Positions 35,548 through 44,241 of a stretch of 64,000 nt of DNA are shown here, in pieces. Location: positions 1,488,001 to 1,552,000 of the forward strand of contig NZ_JAGQFP010000002.1 of the NCBI RefSeq assembly GCF_019090095.1. Direction: 5' to 3'. The notes below the pieces were generated by a model. That model was not told the origin of the DNA and made no database searches. It worked only from the letters and a program-made list of their open reading frames with translations. This DNA comes from Stutzerimonas stutzeri (GTDB lineage Bacteria; Pseudomonadota; Gammaproteobacteria; Pseudomonadales; Pseudomonadaceae). The position numbers and the translations under genes were made by a program. The stretch's first letter is position 1; every line of letters begins with the position of its first letter.

Positions 35548-37260
35548 TTAGTTCGGATAGCCCTGCACGCGTGGCGGCGGGGCGGCAGCTGCGAGGCGTT
35601 CCCGTGCGGCGACGAGCGCGGCGGCGAGCTCCTCCAGCCGGTACGGCTTGGCCAGAATCTGCACACCTTCGGCTTCGGCGGAATGCTTGACCGCTTCAGC
35701 GTAGCCGCTGGTCAACAGTACCGGCACGTTGAAGCGCCGGGCGCGGATTTCCCGTGCCAGCTCCAGCCCGTTCATGCCGCCGGGCATCATCACATCGGAG
35801 AACACGATATCGACGCTGCGGCCGTTGGCCAGCGCACCCAGCGCGGCGGCCGCGCTGGCGGCATGGGTAACGTGATAACCGAGGTGCTGGAGCATTTCGC
35901 CCACCAGCGCCGCGACTTCGGCGTCGTCATCGACCAGCAGGACATCGCCGGCCGACACCTCGACGGCCTCGTCGATCGGCACCTGGTCCTTGGCTCGGCT
36001 CGGCATACGGGTCGCGCGCGGCAGCAGCATCACCACGCTGGTGCCTTTCGCGCAGTCGGTATCGATCCATACCGAACCGCCGGACTGCCGTGCGAACCCG
36101 TAGACCTGAGCGAGTCCCAGTCCGGAGCCCTTGCCGATTTCCTTGGTGGTGAAGAAGGGATCGAAGACGCGGTTGCGAACCTCCACCGGAATGCCGGTGC
36201 CAGAGTCGATCACCGCGAGCCGGACGAAGTCGCCGCGTCGGCCCAGCACTTCCTCGTTCGGCGCGTTGCAGGCCTGCAGCAGGATCGAGCCGCCGTCGGG
36301 CATGGCGTCGCGCGCATTGACCGCCAGATTGAGGATCACCAGTTCCAGCTCGCCCGGGTCGACTTCGACCGGCCAGAGGTCCGCCGCGAATTCCTGCTTC
36401 ACATGCACGTCGCCTCGCAGGCTGCGATCGAGCAGTTCGCGCATCTGGCCGATGCGCTGGGCCAGGTCCACCGGCTCGGGTGCCAGGGATTGGCGTCGGG
36501 AGAAGGCCAGCAGCTGACGGGTCAGCGCCGAGCCTCGTTGAGCGGCCTGGCGCATACCGTCCATCAAGCGCTTGCGGCGCTCCGGATCGGCGCGGCGATC
36601 GAGCATGTCGAGCCCGCCGGAGATGACCATCAGCAGGTTGTTGAAGTCGTGGGCAATGCCGCCGGTGAGCTGGCCGATGGCTTCGATCTTCTGCGTCTGG
36701 CGCAGGGTTTCCTCGATGTGCGCGCGCTCGTCCATCTGGGTACGCAGTTCCAGGTTGGCCTGCTCCAGGGCGCGGGTGCGTTCGACCACCAGGGCTTCGA
36801 GTTCGTGTGACGCCTGTTCGCGGGCCTCGATCAAGGCGCGCACTTCATATTGCCGAAGACGCCCGCGCACGGCGGCCTGCAGGGCACTGGACAGGGTGAT
36901 GCTCTGCACCGGGCGTTCCAGCAACGAAACGTTGCGCAGGGCGGCGACCATGCGCTGGCGCCACGCGCTGACCGCTGGCTGCTGATGCTTGCTGGTCAGC
37001 ACCACGAACGGGAAGTCGGACCAGGCCGGTTGCTGGTCGACCCAGGTCGCCAGTGCCTGCAGATCCTGACCGAACAGGGCCTCTTCGGCGATGAACACCG
37101 CATCGGCATCCCGTTCGGCCCGTTCCAGGACCTCGGCCAGGCTGTGACCCACTTCGGCCTGCATGCCACTGCGGCGCAGCACATCGGCTGCCGCCGGGCC
37201 GTCCCGGCCGATGGGGGCAAAGACGACTACTAGGGGGCTGTCTCGCTTAGGCGTCGTCAT
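35548..37260 (-). CDS. Hybrid histidine kinase paired with KaiC
   Basis: A 570-residue cytosolic kinase without membrane helices. The N-terminal region (about 1-125) resembles a receiver domain without a clear phospho-acceptor motif, followed by a coiled coil (about 130-185). HisKA follows with [25 protein letters not shown] (His near 206), then HATPase with [13 protein letters not shown] and [20 protein letters not shown]. The C-terminal receiver (about 435-550) has the phospho-acceptor in [11 protein letters not shown] and a TSGYAEA segment. The start overlaps the KaiC-like gene by 14 bp, so the two are translationally coupled and probably act together. A stray GYPN tail ends the protein. 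Confidence 0.85.
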   Translation of the reverse strand: MTTPKRDSPLVVVFAPIGRDGPAAADVLRRSGMQAEVGHSLAEVLERAERDADAVFIAEEALFGQDLQALATWVDQQPAWSDFPFVVLTSKHQQPAVSAWRQRMVAALRNVSLLERPVQSITLSSALQAAVRGRLRQYEVRALIEAREQASHELEALVVERTRALEQANLELRTQMDERAHIEETLRQTQKIEAIGQLTGGIAHDFNNLLMVISGGLDMLDRRADPERRKRLMDGMRQAAQRGSALTRQLLAFSRRQSLAPEPVDLAQRIGQMRELLDRSLRGDVHVKQEFAADLWPVEVDPGELELVILNLAVNARDAMPDGGSILLQACNAPNEEVLGRRGDFVRLAVIDSGTGIPVEVRNRVFDPFFTTKEIGKGSGLGLAQVYGFARQSGGSVWIDTDCAKGTSVVMLLPRATRMPSRAKDQVPIDEAVEVSAGDVLLVDDDAEVAALVGEMLQHLGYHVTHAASAAAALGALANGRSVDIVFSDVMMPGGMNGLELAREIRARRFNVPVLLTSGYAEAVKHSAEAEGVQILAKPYRLEELAAALVAARERLAAAAPPPRVQGYPN

Positions 37261-38770
37261 GCTCGTCTTTCATGAGAGGCGTCGCATCGCCGGTGTACTG
37301 CGGCGTGCCCGAGAATATACCGCTGAAGGCGGTGAGCGGCGGACCCACCTTGATGCCGGAGGCGCCGAGGCGAAACTCCCTGATGGTGTCCTCGTGACGT
37401 CCGCTGCGCTTTTTGACCACTGACAGCGCACGCCGCACCACGCCAGCGTGTTCGAAGTAGCGCAGCATGATAACCGCATCACTCAGGTAGCTGATATCGA
37501 TCGGCGTGTCCATCGGCCCCACCAGACCATGCTGAGCCAGCACCATTACGCTGATCACGCCTTTCTGGCCGAGGTAGCTCAGCAGCTCATGCATCTGCAG
37601 GATCAGAAAGCGACCGTCGGGCATGGCGTTCAGGTAGCCGTTGAGGCTGTCGAGAACCACCAGCTGCGCATTTCTCACCTCGACGCTGTGGCGTACGGCG
37701 GCGGTGAATTCACCAGGCGACAACTCGGCGGGGTCGACCTGTTGCAGGTGCAGTTGGCCGTTGTCGATCCAGGGTTGCAAATCCAGTCCCAGCGCACGTC
37801 CACGCGCCAGCAGGGTGCCGATGCCTTCGTCGAAGATGAAGAAGGCGACCTGTTCGCCGCGCTTGCACGCCGCTTCGGCGTAGGCCAGGGCAAGCGATGA
37901 TTTACCGACCCCCGCTGCGCCGATCAACAGGGCATTGGTGCCGCGCTCCAGCCCGCCTCCCAGCATCTGGTCCAGTTTGTCGTTGCCACTGGAGGTGAGT
38001 TCGCCGACGAACGGGGAATGATGCTCGGCGGCGATCAGGCGCGGGTAGATCGCCAGGCCGCCCTTCTTGATCGTGAAGTCGTGATAGCCGCCGCGGAACT
38101 GGATGCCGCGCATCTTGATCACGCGCAGACGCCGGCGCTCGGCGCCGTAATCGATCGCCAGCTGCTCGAGCTTCACCACGCCGTGGGAGATCGAGTGAAG
38201 CTGAAGGTCGCCGATTTCGGACGTCTGATCGTCGAGCAGGATGACCGTGCAGCGACGGGTCGTGAAGAAATGCTTGATCGCCAGCACCTGGCGGCGGTAG
38301 CGCAGCGGGCTCTGTGCCAGCAGACGCATCTCCGACAGGCTGTCGAAGATCACCCGCGTCGGGTTGGTCTCGCTGACCCGGTCGAAGACCTGCTTGGTCG
38401 TCTCGCTCAGCTCCATCTCCGCAGGATGCAGAACGGTCAGTTCCAGCTCGGGGTCGAGGGTGTTCTCGGGCGTCACCAGCTCGAACACATCGATGCCTTC
38501 AAGGGTCCAGCCGTGACGCTTGGCGACCAGCTCCAGTTCGAGCTTGGTTTCCGACAGGGTCACGTAGAGCACGCGCTCGCCATGGCGCACGCCCTCGAGG
38601 AGAAACTGCAGCGCGATGGTCGTCTTGCCGGAGCCGGGGCTGCCCTCGTAGAGGTACATCCGGTTAGGGTCCAGGCCGCCGCCGAGGATGTCGTCGAGAC
38701 CTTCGCTGCCGGTCGAAATACGGTGGTGTTCGTCGCCTGGCGCAAGCGCCTGATCAGAGGAATCGGTCAT
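37247..38770 (-). CDS. KaiC-like double-RecA ATPase
   Basis: A 507-residue protein with two RecA/KaiC domains. Domain 1 has Walker A GSPGSGKTT (about residue 46) and Walker B-like RVIFDSL (about 138); domain 2 has Walker A GAAGVGKSS (about 283) and LVVLDSL (about 371). The C-terminal part IREFRLGASGIKVGPPLTAFSG is characteristic of KaiC homologues. At the position of the cyanobacterial Ser431-Thr432 phosphosites the sequence reads ISYLSD, keeping Ser but with Tyr in place of Thr. AAGGAG precedes the ATG. No kaiA or kaiB is nearby. Together with the coupled hybrid kinase it probably forms a signalling pair, not a circadian clock. Confidence 0.88.
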   Translation of the reverse strand: MTDSSDQALAPGDEHHRISTGSEGLDDILGGGLDPNRMYLYEGSPGSGKTTIALQFLLEGVRHGERVLYVTLSETKLELELVAKRHGWTLEGIDVFELVTPENTLDPELELTVLHPAEMELSETTKQVFDRVSETNPTRVIFDSLSEMRLLAQSPLRYRRQVLAIKHFFTTRRCTVILLDDQTSEIGDLQLHSISHGVVKLEQLAIDYGAERRRLRVIKMRGIQFRGGYHDFTIKKGGLAIYPRLIAAEHHSPFVGELTSSGNDKLDQMLGGGLERGTNALLIGAAGVGKSSLALAYAEAACKRGEQVAFFIFDEGIGTLLARGRALGLDLQPWIDNGQLHLQQVDPAELSPGEFTAAVRHSVEVRNAQLVVLDSLNGYLNAMPDGRFLILQMHELLSYLGQKGVISVMVLAQHGLVGPMDTPIDISYLSDAVIMLRYFEHAGVVRRALSVVKKRSGRHEDTIREFRLGASGIKVGPPLTAFSGIFSGTPQYTGDATPLMKDEHDDA

Positions 38771-39238
38771 TCCTTACTCCTTACGCTGTCCCCAAGGGGA
38801 GATTGCGTGTCCTTGGCCCGGTCGCCGCATGGCGGTCGGGCAAAAAAAGCCCGTTCAATCGCCTCGTCGCGTCGCCGTTGCGAAGCTGGCACGGGTGAGA
38901 CGATGACCGAGGGGCATCGTCTTGTAGTCGGACTGGCTTTTTGCCGCGCCGTTCCCCTTGAGCGTCGCGATGAACACAATCTCGAAGGCTCTATTCTGGG
39001 GCCTGGCCGCGTTGTAGAGCGGCCCGTTTGCCGTTTCGCTTGATTGGCGTTTCGTCCGCAGTTGCAGCACTTCGCACCGGCCCGACTCCATCGCGTGCGC
39101 TTTTTCGAATGGGGCCCGGTCAACGGAGCGGGGCCTTGCTCCGCCGTGCTCGTGGCTGCAACAGCTTGCAATCCGCTGGCGCTTGGATCGCTCGGCGGGC
39201 TGGCTCATGATCGACGCTCGGCCACAGCGGGGTCCTTC
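38771..39238. other. Divergent intergenic region between kaiC-like and ABC1 genes
   Basis: A 468-bp gap between the divergent KaiC-like and ABC1-kinase genes. It should hold both promoters. A small CGGGC-A7-GCCCG hairpin lies at about 38837-38853. Longer frames exist on both strands but have non-coding composition. No RNA gene was recognised. Confidence 0.4.
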
Positions 39239-40546
39239 ATGTCTCGATTCTCACGACCGTCGGCGTCGGCGCTGGGGCGTTTTCTGCATCTGGGCGGCAC
39301 GGGGGCGCGCATCGCCGGCAATCTCCTGGTGCAGCGCATTACCCCGGGCGCCTCGCGTGTCGACTGGACGCCTGTTGGCGCGCTGCTCGGCGACACCCTG
39401 GGACAGATGAAAGGCCCGGTGCTCAAGCTCGGCCAGCAGGCTTCGCAGTGGCAGGACGTGCTGCCGCCGCCGATCAGCGCCGCGCTGGCCCGTCTGCAGA
39501 ATCAGGTCCCGTCACTGCCGTTCGCCTCGCTGGAGGCCCACCTGCAGCGGCTCTACGACGGCCAGCTCTATCAGCTGTTCGAGTCGATCGAACACCAGCC
39601 TGCAGCGGCGGCCTCGCTGGGCCAGGTCCATCGCGCCCGTGACCGACAGGGGCGGGCGCTGATCATGAAGATTCAGTACCCCGGCATCCGCGCGATCTGC
39701 GACGCCGATCTGCGCCAGCTGCGGCGGTTGATGCCGCTTGGGCGCCTGTTCGGCACGCCGGCGGCGCGCCTCGAATCGGTCTACCGCGAGCTGCAACACG
39801 CCATCGAACAAGAGCTCGACTACGACGCCGAACGGCGCAGCGCCGAGCGCTTCGGTGCGCATTTCGCCGATTGGCCCGGCGTGGGTATTCCTTTCGTCGC
39901 GACGGCGCTGTGCCGTCCGGGCGTGCTGGTGCAGCAGGAACTGGCGGGGCGCTCGATGAACGAGGTCGATCAGGCCAGCGCCGATACCCGCCAACGGCTG
40001 GCCGAAACCCTCTGCCAATGGCTCGCCGAACAGGCTTTCGGGATGGGACGGCTGCATGCCGACCCGCACCCGGGCAACCTCGCTTGGCGCGAGACGGGCG
40101 AGCTGGTGGTCTACGACTTCGGCAGCGTCGTGCCTCTGCCGACTCCCTTGCTGCGGGCCTACGCGCAACTATTCGATGCGCTGCGTGGCCCTTCCAGCGA
40201 GGCGCTGGAGGCGGGCTTCCAGGCGCTGGGCGGGCGCCAGCCCGGCAGCGCGCCGCCGCACGGGTTGTACCGGCGCATCCACCAGCTGCTGCACCCCCTG
40301 CTGCAACCCGGTGCGCAATGGGATTTTCGCGGCGCATCGCTGCACCAGCAGCTGGTCGAGCTGTTTCCGCTGGTCATGTCCGCGCTCGGCAGCCTGCAGC
40401 CGGCCTCCGGCACGCTGCTGGTCAACCGCACGCTGGAAGGGCATTACTGGAACCTCTACCGGCTCGGTGCCTGCCTGCCCATCGCTGACCTGCTCGCCGG
40501 GCATATCGAGCGCTGGCGCGGCGAGACCGGTGACCCTCGAACCTGA
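39239..40546 (+). CDS. ABC1/ADCK (AarF/UbiB-like) atypical kinase
   Basis: A 435-residue member of the ABC1 family. It shows the family-defining KxGQ motif in GPVLKLGQQASQWQD (about residue 62), a nucleotide-binding Ala-rich loop (AAAASLGQVHRA, about 122), the catalytic Lys in RALIMKIQYPG, ExD in IEQELDYDAE, the active-site GRLHADPHPGNLAW, and DFG in VVYDFGSV. It lacks the two C-terminal transmembrane helices of true UbiB, so it is not the canonical ubiquinone-biosynthesis UbiB. The start at 39239 was chosen over an upstream extension of poor composition. Role in quinone or lipid metabolism is inferred from the family. Confidence 0.85.
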   Translation: MSRFSRPSASALGRFLHLGGTGARIAGNLLVQRITPGASRVDWTPVGALLGDTLGQMKGPVLKLGQQASQWQDVLPPPISAALARLQNQVPSLPFASLEAHLQRLYDGQLYQLFESIEHQPAAAASLGQVHRARDRQGRALIMKIQYPGIRAICDADLRQLRRLMPLGRLFGTPAARLESVYRELQHAIEQELDYDAERRSAERFGAHFADWPGVGIPFVATALCRPGVLVQQELAGRSMNEVDQASADTRQRLAETLCQWLAEQAFGMGRLHADPHPGNLAWRETGELVVYDFGSVVPLPTPLLRAYAQLFDALRGPSSEALEAGFQALGGRQPGSAPPHGLYRRIHQLLHPLLQPGAQWDFRGASLHQQLVELFPLVMSALGSLQPASGTLLVNRTLEGHYWNLYRLGACLPIADLLAGHIERWRGETGDPRT

Positions 40547-40608
40547 ACCCTGAAGTCGAACCGCTGGAGACGCGTATAAGGCACGCGCTCGAGCGGGCGG
40601 CGGCGGTC

Positions 40609-41448
40609 TCAGTCGCCGGGTTCGCGTGCGCGCAGCCGTTCATCGAGCTCCGCACCCGACAGCGCATCGCGCAAGCCATCGAAACGACCCTCTTCGATGA
40701 TTGTGCGCGCCGCGCTCATGAACCCGCCCCAGGCGACGCGGGCCAGGGCACCGCCGACACTGATGCGCCGAACGCCGAGCTCGGCCAGCGCGTCGACCGT
40801 CAGTTCGCTGCCCCAACCGATCAGCACGTTCACCGGCTTGGGCGCGAGCGCCCTGACGACTGTCTGGATCTCCTCGCGGGTCTTGAGGCCTGGCGCATAC
40901 AAGCAGTCGGCGCCTGCCTGCGAATAGGCAAGCAGACGTTCGACGGTATCGTCCAGGTCGTCACGCCCCAAAAAATGGTTTTCCGCGCGCGCTACCAGAA
41001 GCGTGTCGCCGCCAAGGGCGTCGATGGCGGCGCGTGCCGCCTGCAAGCGCTCCACAGCGTCGGCCTTGTCGCGCACGGGCTGCCCGGGAATGCCGGTCGA
41101 ATCCTCCACCGACAGGCCCGCTACACCGGTGTCCACCGCCAGGCTGACACTGTCGTACACCTCTTCCGGGGTGCGTCCGAAACCGCTCTCGAAGTCCGCG
41201 TTGATCGGCAGGTCACTGATGGCCGCCATGTAGCGCAGGTGTGCCAGGGTGTCATCGCGTGACAGCTGGCCGTCCGCCAGGCCTTGCGACCAGGCATAGC
41301 CCGAGCTGGTGGTCGCGAGGGCCCGGTAGCCGAGTTGCTCCAGCAGGCGGGCCCCCGCGGCATCCCAGGGATTGGGCAGCACAAAGCACCCCGCACGGTG
41401 CATCTCGCGGAAGATTGCGCGTTTCTCGCTCACGGTAGGTCGGGTCAT
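40609..41448 (-). CDS. Isocitrate lyase/PEP mutase superfamily enzyme
   Basis: A 279-residue TIM-barrel protein of the ICL/PEPM superfamily. It has FVLPNPWDAAGARLLEQLGYRALATTSSG near the N-terminus, INADFESGFG (metal-binding Asp, about residue 85) and GLSVEDSTG (about 112). The KKCGH catalytic loop of true isocitrate lyases is absent, so it is more like the carboxyvinyl-phosphonate, PEP-mutase or oxaloacetate-decarboxylase-like members. The partner VOC gene lies 62 bp upstream on the same strand. Reaction not determinable from sequence alone. Confidence 0.82.
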   Translation of the reverse strand: MTRPTVSEKRAIFREMHRAGCFVLPNPWDAAGARLLEQLGYRALATTSSGYAWSQGLADGQLSRDDTLAHLRYMAAISDLPINADFESGFGRTPEEVYDSVSLAVDTGVAGLSVEDSTGIPGQPVRDKADAVERLQAARAAIDALGGDTLLVARAENHFLGRDDLDDTVERLLAYSQAGADCLYAPGLKTREEIQTVVRALAPKPVNVLIGWGSELTVDALAELGVRRISVGGALARVAWGGFMSAARTIIEEGRFDGLRDALSGAELDERLRAREPGD

Positions 41449-41510
41449 GTCTTCTCCTTGGGCTGCCCGCCGAACCTCTTATAGCGGGCAGTGCAGCACG
41501 GGCAGGGGCA

Positions 41511-41903
41511 TTACGAGGGGCGGTAGATGGCGCACAGCTTGTTGCCGTCCGGGTCGCGTACGTAGCCCAGGTGCATCGCGCCGAGGCTGCTCTCGCGCAA
41601 ACCCGGTGGGTCCTCGCAGGTGGTGCCACCATGGGCGATCGCGACGTCGTGAAAGGCCTGGACCTGCTCGGGCGAGTTGCATTTGAAGCCGATGGTGCCG
41701 CCATTGGCGACCGTCGCCGGTTCGCCGTTGATGGGCTCGGTAACGCCGAACAGGCTGTCGTCGTGGCGATAGAACAAGCGGGTGTGCCCGCTGGGGCCCG
41801 TGTTGCGGATCGGCTCGCCTGCGCCGAGGACGCCGAGCACGGCATCGTAGAACCGCTTCGACCGTTCCAGATCATTCGAACCGACCATTACATGGTTAAG
41901 CAT
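41511..41903 (-). CDS. VOC (glyoxalase/bleomycin-resistance) family protein
   Basis: A 130-residue vicinal-oxygen-chelate protein with the two beta-alpha-beta-beta-beta modules. It has HVMVGSNDLERSKRFYDAVLGVLG at the start, FKCNSPEQVQAFHDVAIAHGG in the middle, and HLGYVRDPDGNKLCAIY at the end. The last part matches the metal-binding His and Glu-type positions of glyoxalase-like enzymes, although the terminal Glu is replaced by a Cys-Ala stretch. Family members range from lactoylglutathione lyases to dioxygenases. Substrate unknown. Confidence 0.85.
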   Translation of the reverse strand: MLNHVMVGSNDLERSKRFYDAVLGVLGAGEPIRNTGPSGHTRLFYRHDDSLFGVTEPINGEPATVANGGTIGFKCNSPEQVQAFHDVAIAHGGTTCEDPPGLRESSLGAMHLGYVRDPDGNKLCAIYRPS

Positions 41904-42062
41904 GGAGCCCCTCGCGAGTGGTGTGGATGGTGCGCTGATGGAATACGCACTCTAGCACCGGTACGAAGCGGACGAGCAAAAGCGCTATCGGGCCGCGAGC
42001 GGGATGGCTGTGCCATCGCGCCTCGCTGCGTACCGTGCAATCGCCGTGGCCGAGGGGCGTCA

Positions 42063-43514
42063 CTAGGGGATGGTGATCTCCGCGTCCTTTCCCGCTTCGC
42101 GGTACCGCGCCCGCAGCACCTCGGCCAGTTGCTGCTTGGCCGGGGCTTCGCCGTGGATGAGGCGGATTGCCTTCGGCCATTCCTGCATCCGGGTGACGAA
42201 GCCGACCAGATCCGCCTGGTCCCCGTGCGCTGAATAGCCGCCGACGCTGTCGATGCCGGCGCGGATGTCGACGCGCTGGCCGTCCAGATCAACGAAACCG
42301 CCGTCTGGCCCGTGGGTCTGGATATCCCGCCCTGGTGTGCCCTTGCCCTGGTAACCGATGAACACCACGTTGTGGCGTGGGTCGCCGAGCATCGCCTTCA
42401 GGTAGTTGACGATGCGCCCACCGGAGCACATGCCGTTGCCCGCGATGACGATGGCCGGCCGCGCGGTCTGGGTGAGGTGCTCGACGATGCGCATGTGCTC
42501 GTCGTGGCTGTCCACCGTGATCAGCTGTTTGAACGACAGCGGCTTGCGGCCTTCGCCCAGGCGCTCGCGTGCGTCCTCGTCCCAGAAGGCCTGCAGCTCC
42601 TTGTAGGTGGTGGTGAAGCGGCTGGCCAGCGGCGAGTCGAGAATGATCGGGACATGCGGCCAGTCGATATCCGGATCGCCTTCCTGTGCTTGCCGGGCGG
42701 ATGCGCTGGGCGAGTCGCCGGCCTCCGTCGCTTCGTTTCGCTCATGCAGGATCTCTTCCAGCTCGTACAGCAGCTCCTGGGTACGGCCAATGCTGAACGA
42801 CGGAATCAGCACCGTGCCCTCATCGGCCAGGGCCCGTTCGATGGCCGCTTGCAGCCGCTCGCGACGATGCACGCGGTCTTCGTGCCGGCGGTCGCCGTAG
42901 GTGCTTTCCAGGATCAGCAGGTCCGCACGCTCGGGTGGAACCAGGTCCGGCAGCAGCGGTGAGTGCGGCGCGCCCAGATCGCCGCTGAACACCACCCGCT
43001 GGGCATCGCCGGCGGCGCGCAGTTCCAGCTCGACATAAGCCGAACCCAGCACGTGCCCGGCCGGCTGCAAGCGCACCTGACAACCGCCATCCTCTGTTTC
43101 GTTCAGGGTGAACCAATGGCCGTAGGGCAGAGCGATGATGCGCTGCTCGACCACCTTCAGATAACGCTCCAATTGCTCCTGATCGCGGCTGATGGACAGC
43201 CGAAAGGCGTCCTCCAGCACGATCGGCAACAGCCGGGCGGACGGTTCGCTGCACAGGATCGGCCCGCTGAACCCCGCCGCCAGCAGGTTCGGAATCCGTC
43301 CCACGTGGTCGATGTGCACGTGGGTCACGATCAACGCCTTGATGCCCTCGATGGAGAAATCCAGGGCCAGCTCATCGTCGTCCGGCCCCGCGTCCTGCCC
43401 TTGGAACTGCCCGCAATCGATCAATACGCTGGAAATGTCATCCATCCACAGCTGATGGCACGACCCGGTGACGCCCTCACGCGCGCCATGATGGATGAGT
43501 TTCGGATGCTTCAT
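42063..43514 (-). CDS. Beta-CASP metallo-beta-lactamase-fold hydrolase
   Basis: A 483-residue RNase J/CPSF73-like protein. The metallo-beta-lactamase motif THVHIDHVGRIP lies near residue 75. Further metal ligands appear in FSGDLGAPHSP, the beta-CASP domain has PIILDSPLA and the His/Glu-type IVIAGNGMCSGGRIVNYL segment, and the RMMBL region has GYSAHGDQADL near residue 400. These proteins are RNA-processing exo/endonucleases. AAGGA precedes the ATG at 43514, preferred over a longer frame. The gene stands alone downstream of a 367-bp gap. Physiological RNA target unknown. Confidence 0.9.
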   Translation of the reverse strand: MKHPKLIHHGAREGVTGSCHQLWMDDISSVLIDCGQFQGQDAGPDDDELALDFSIEGIKALIVTHVHIDHVGRIPNLLAAGFSGPILCSEPSARLLPIVLEDAFRLSISRDQEQLERYLKVVEQRIIALPYGHWFTLNETEDGGCQVRLQPAGHVLGSAYVELELRAAGDAQRVVFSGDLGAPHSPLLPDLVPPERADLLILESTYGDRRHEDRVHRRERLQAAIERALADEGTVLIPSFSIGRTQELLYELEEILHERNEATEAGDSPSASARQAQEGDPDIDWPHVPIILDSPLASRFTTTYKELQAFWDEDARERLGEGRKPLSFKQLITVDSHDEHMRIVEHLTQTARPAIVIAGNGMCSGGRIVNYLKAMLGDPRHNVVFIGYQGKGTPGRDIQTHGPDGGFVDLDGQRVDIRAGIDSVGGYSAHGDQADLVGFVTRMQEWPKAIRLIHGEAPAKQQLAEVLRARYREAGKDAEITIP

Positions 43515-43881
43515 CGGGATTCCTTCACCAGCGGTATGCCCCGACATCGCATCGGGGCAGGGGAGAAAGCGGACATTGCCGCTTTCGCTAATGAAGTATT
43601 GGGCCGACGCCGCCGCTGGAGAGTTTCCCCCCGCCGCTGAGCGGTGCGGCGGCGGACGAAATCGCCTGGGCTGCGGTCCGGTTTAGAGGGCTCGAACCAG
43701 CGCCTCTGCTGCACGCGCATCGCGGCTGCCATCCATGACAAGGGCGTTCATGGCAGGGCCGACCCCTTTTCATGCTTAACCCGTCGCATCGTTCGGGCCA
43801 ACACCTGCTTGATGATCGACTCACGCGTTGCCTGAATCGGCAGGTGCTGGCGTGGCTGTATGCCGAGCCGAAGGCAGCTCG
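43515..43881. other. Intergenic region between the Cu-efflux operon and the beta-CASP gene
   Basis: A 367-bp gap. The cusF gene on the minus strand ends at its right edge and the beta-CASP gene starts at its left edge, so a terminator and a promoter are expected. A 22-codon minus-strand frame (43683-43751) is the only short ORF with a plausible start. No tRNA or other RNA gene was recognised. Confidence 0.35.
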
Positions 43882-44241
43882 CTACTGCTTTTCGATCGAT
43901 GTGATACGTGCGCGCATGCCTTCGCTGGTAAAGGTGAACGTCACCTGGTCCCCTTCGTTCACCTGGGCAATCTGTGCCGGTGTGGCGGCGAATCCCATGA
44001 CCATCGCTGGCCATTTCAGCTCGGGGACCGGGCCGTGGGCGATGGTCAGGGTGCCCTTGTCGGGGTCGATCTTCTTCACGGTGCCGGTGGCACTCGCGGT
44101 CTGGGCCGCTGGGTCGTGCTGCATCGGCATATCGTTCATGCCTTTGTGGTCCATGGGCATGCCTTCCATATGATTCGTCTCGGCGGCGTAGGCGGCCGGA
44201 ACCAGTGCCAGGACGGCGACGGTGCTGATGAGTCTTTTCAT
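43882..44241 (-). CDS. cusF: CusF-like periplasmic copper-binding protein
   Basis: A small periplasmic Cu(I)/Ag(I) chaperone of 119 residues. After a signal peptide (about 1-20, AAYAAE) comes a Met/His-rich linker ([18 protein letters not shown]), then the CusF OB-fold domain with [30 protein letters not shown] (the Trp and Met metal site) and [19 protein letters not shown]. It hands metal to the CusB/CusA pump. The start overlaps the end of the RND gene by 4 bp, so it is translationally coupled as the last gene of the operon. Confidence 0.9.
   Translation of the reverse strand: MKRLISTVAVLALVPAAYAAETNHMEGMPMDHKGMNDMPMQHDPAAQTASATGTVKKIDPDKGTLTIAHGPVPELKWPAMVMGFAATPAQIAQVNEGDQVTFTFTSEGMRARITSIEKQ

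Noticed and set aside
37247..38770. Circadian clock gene cluster
   Set aside because: KaiA and KaiB are absent and the Thr phosphosite is replaced by Tyr; only a KaiC-like signalling protein can be claimed.
43680..43715. tRNA-like T-arm sequence (GGTTCGAGCCC on the minus strand)
   Set aside because: The flanking bases do not pair into a T-stem, and no anticodon or acceptor stem can be formed.
43683..43751. 22-codon minus-strand frame in the gap before the beta-CASP gene
   Set aside because: Has an ATG but only a weak GGGGTCGG site and no sequence feature to distinguish it from chance.
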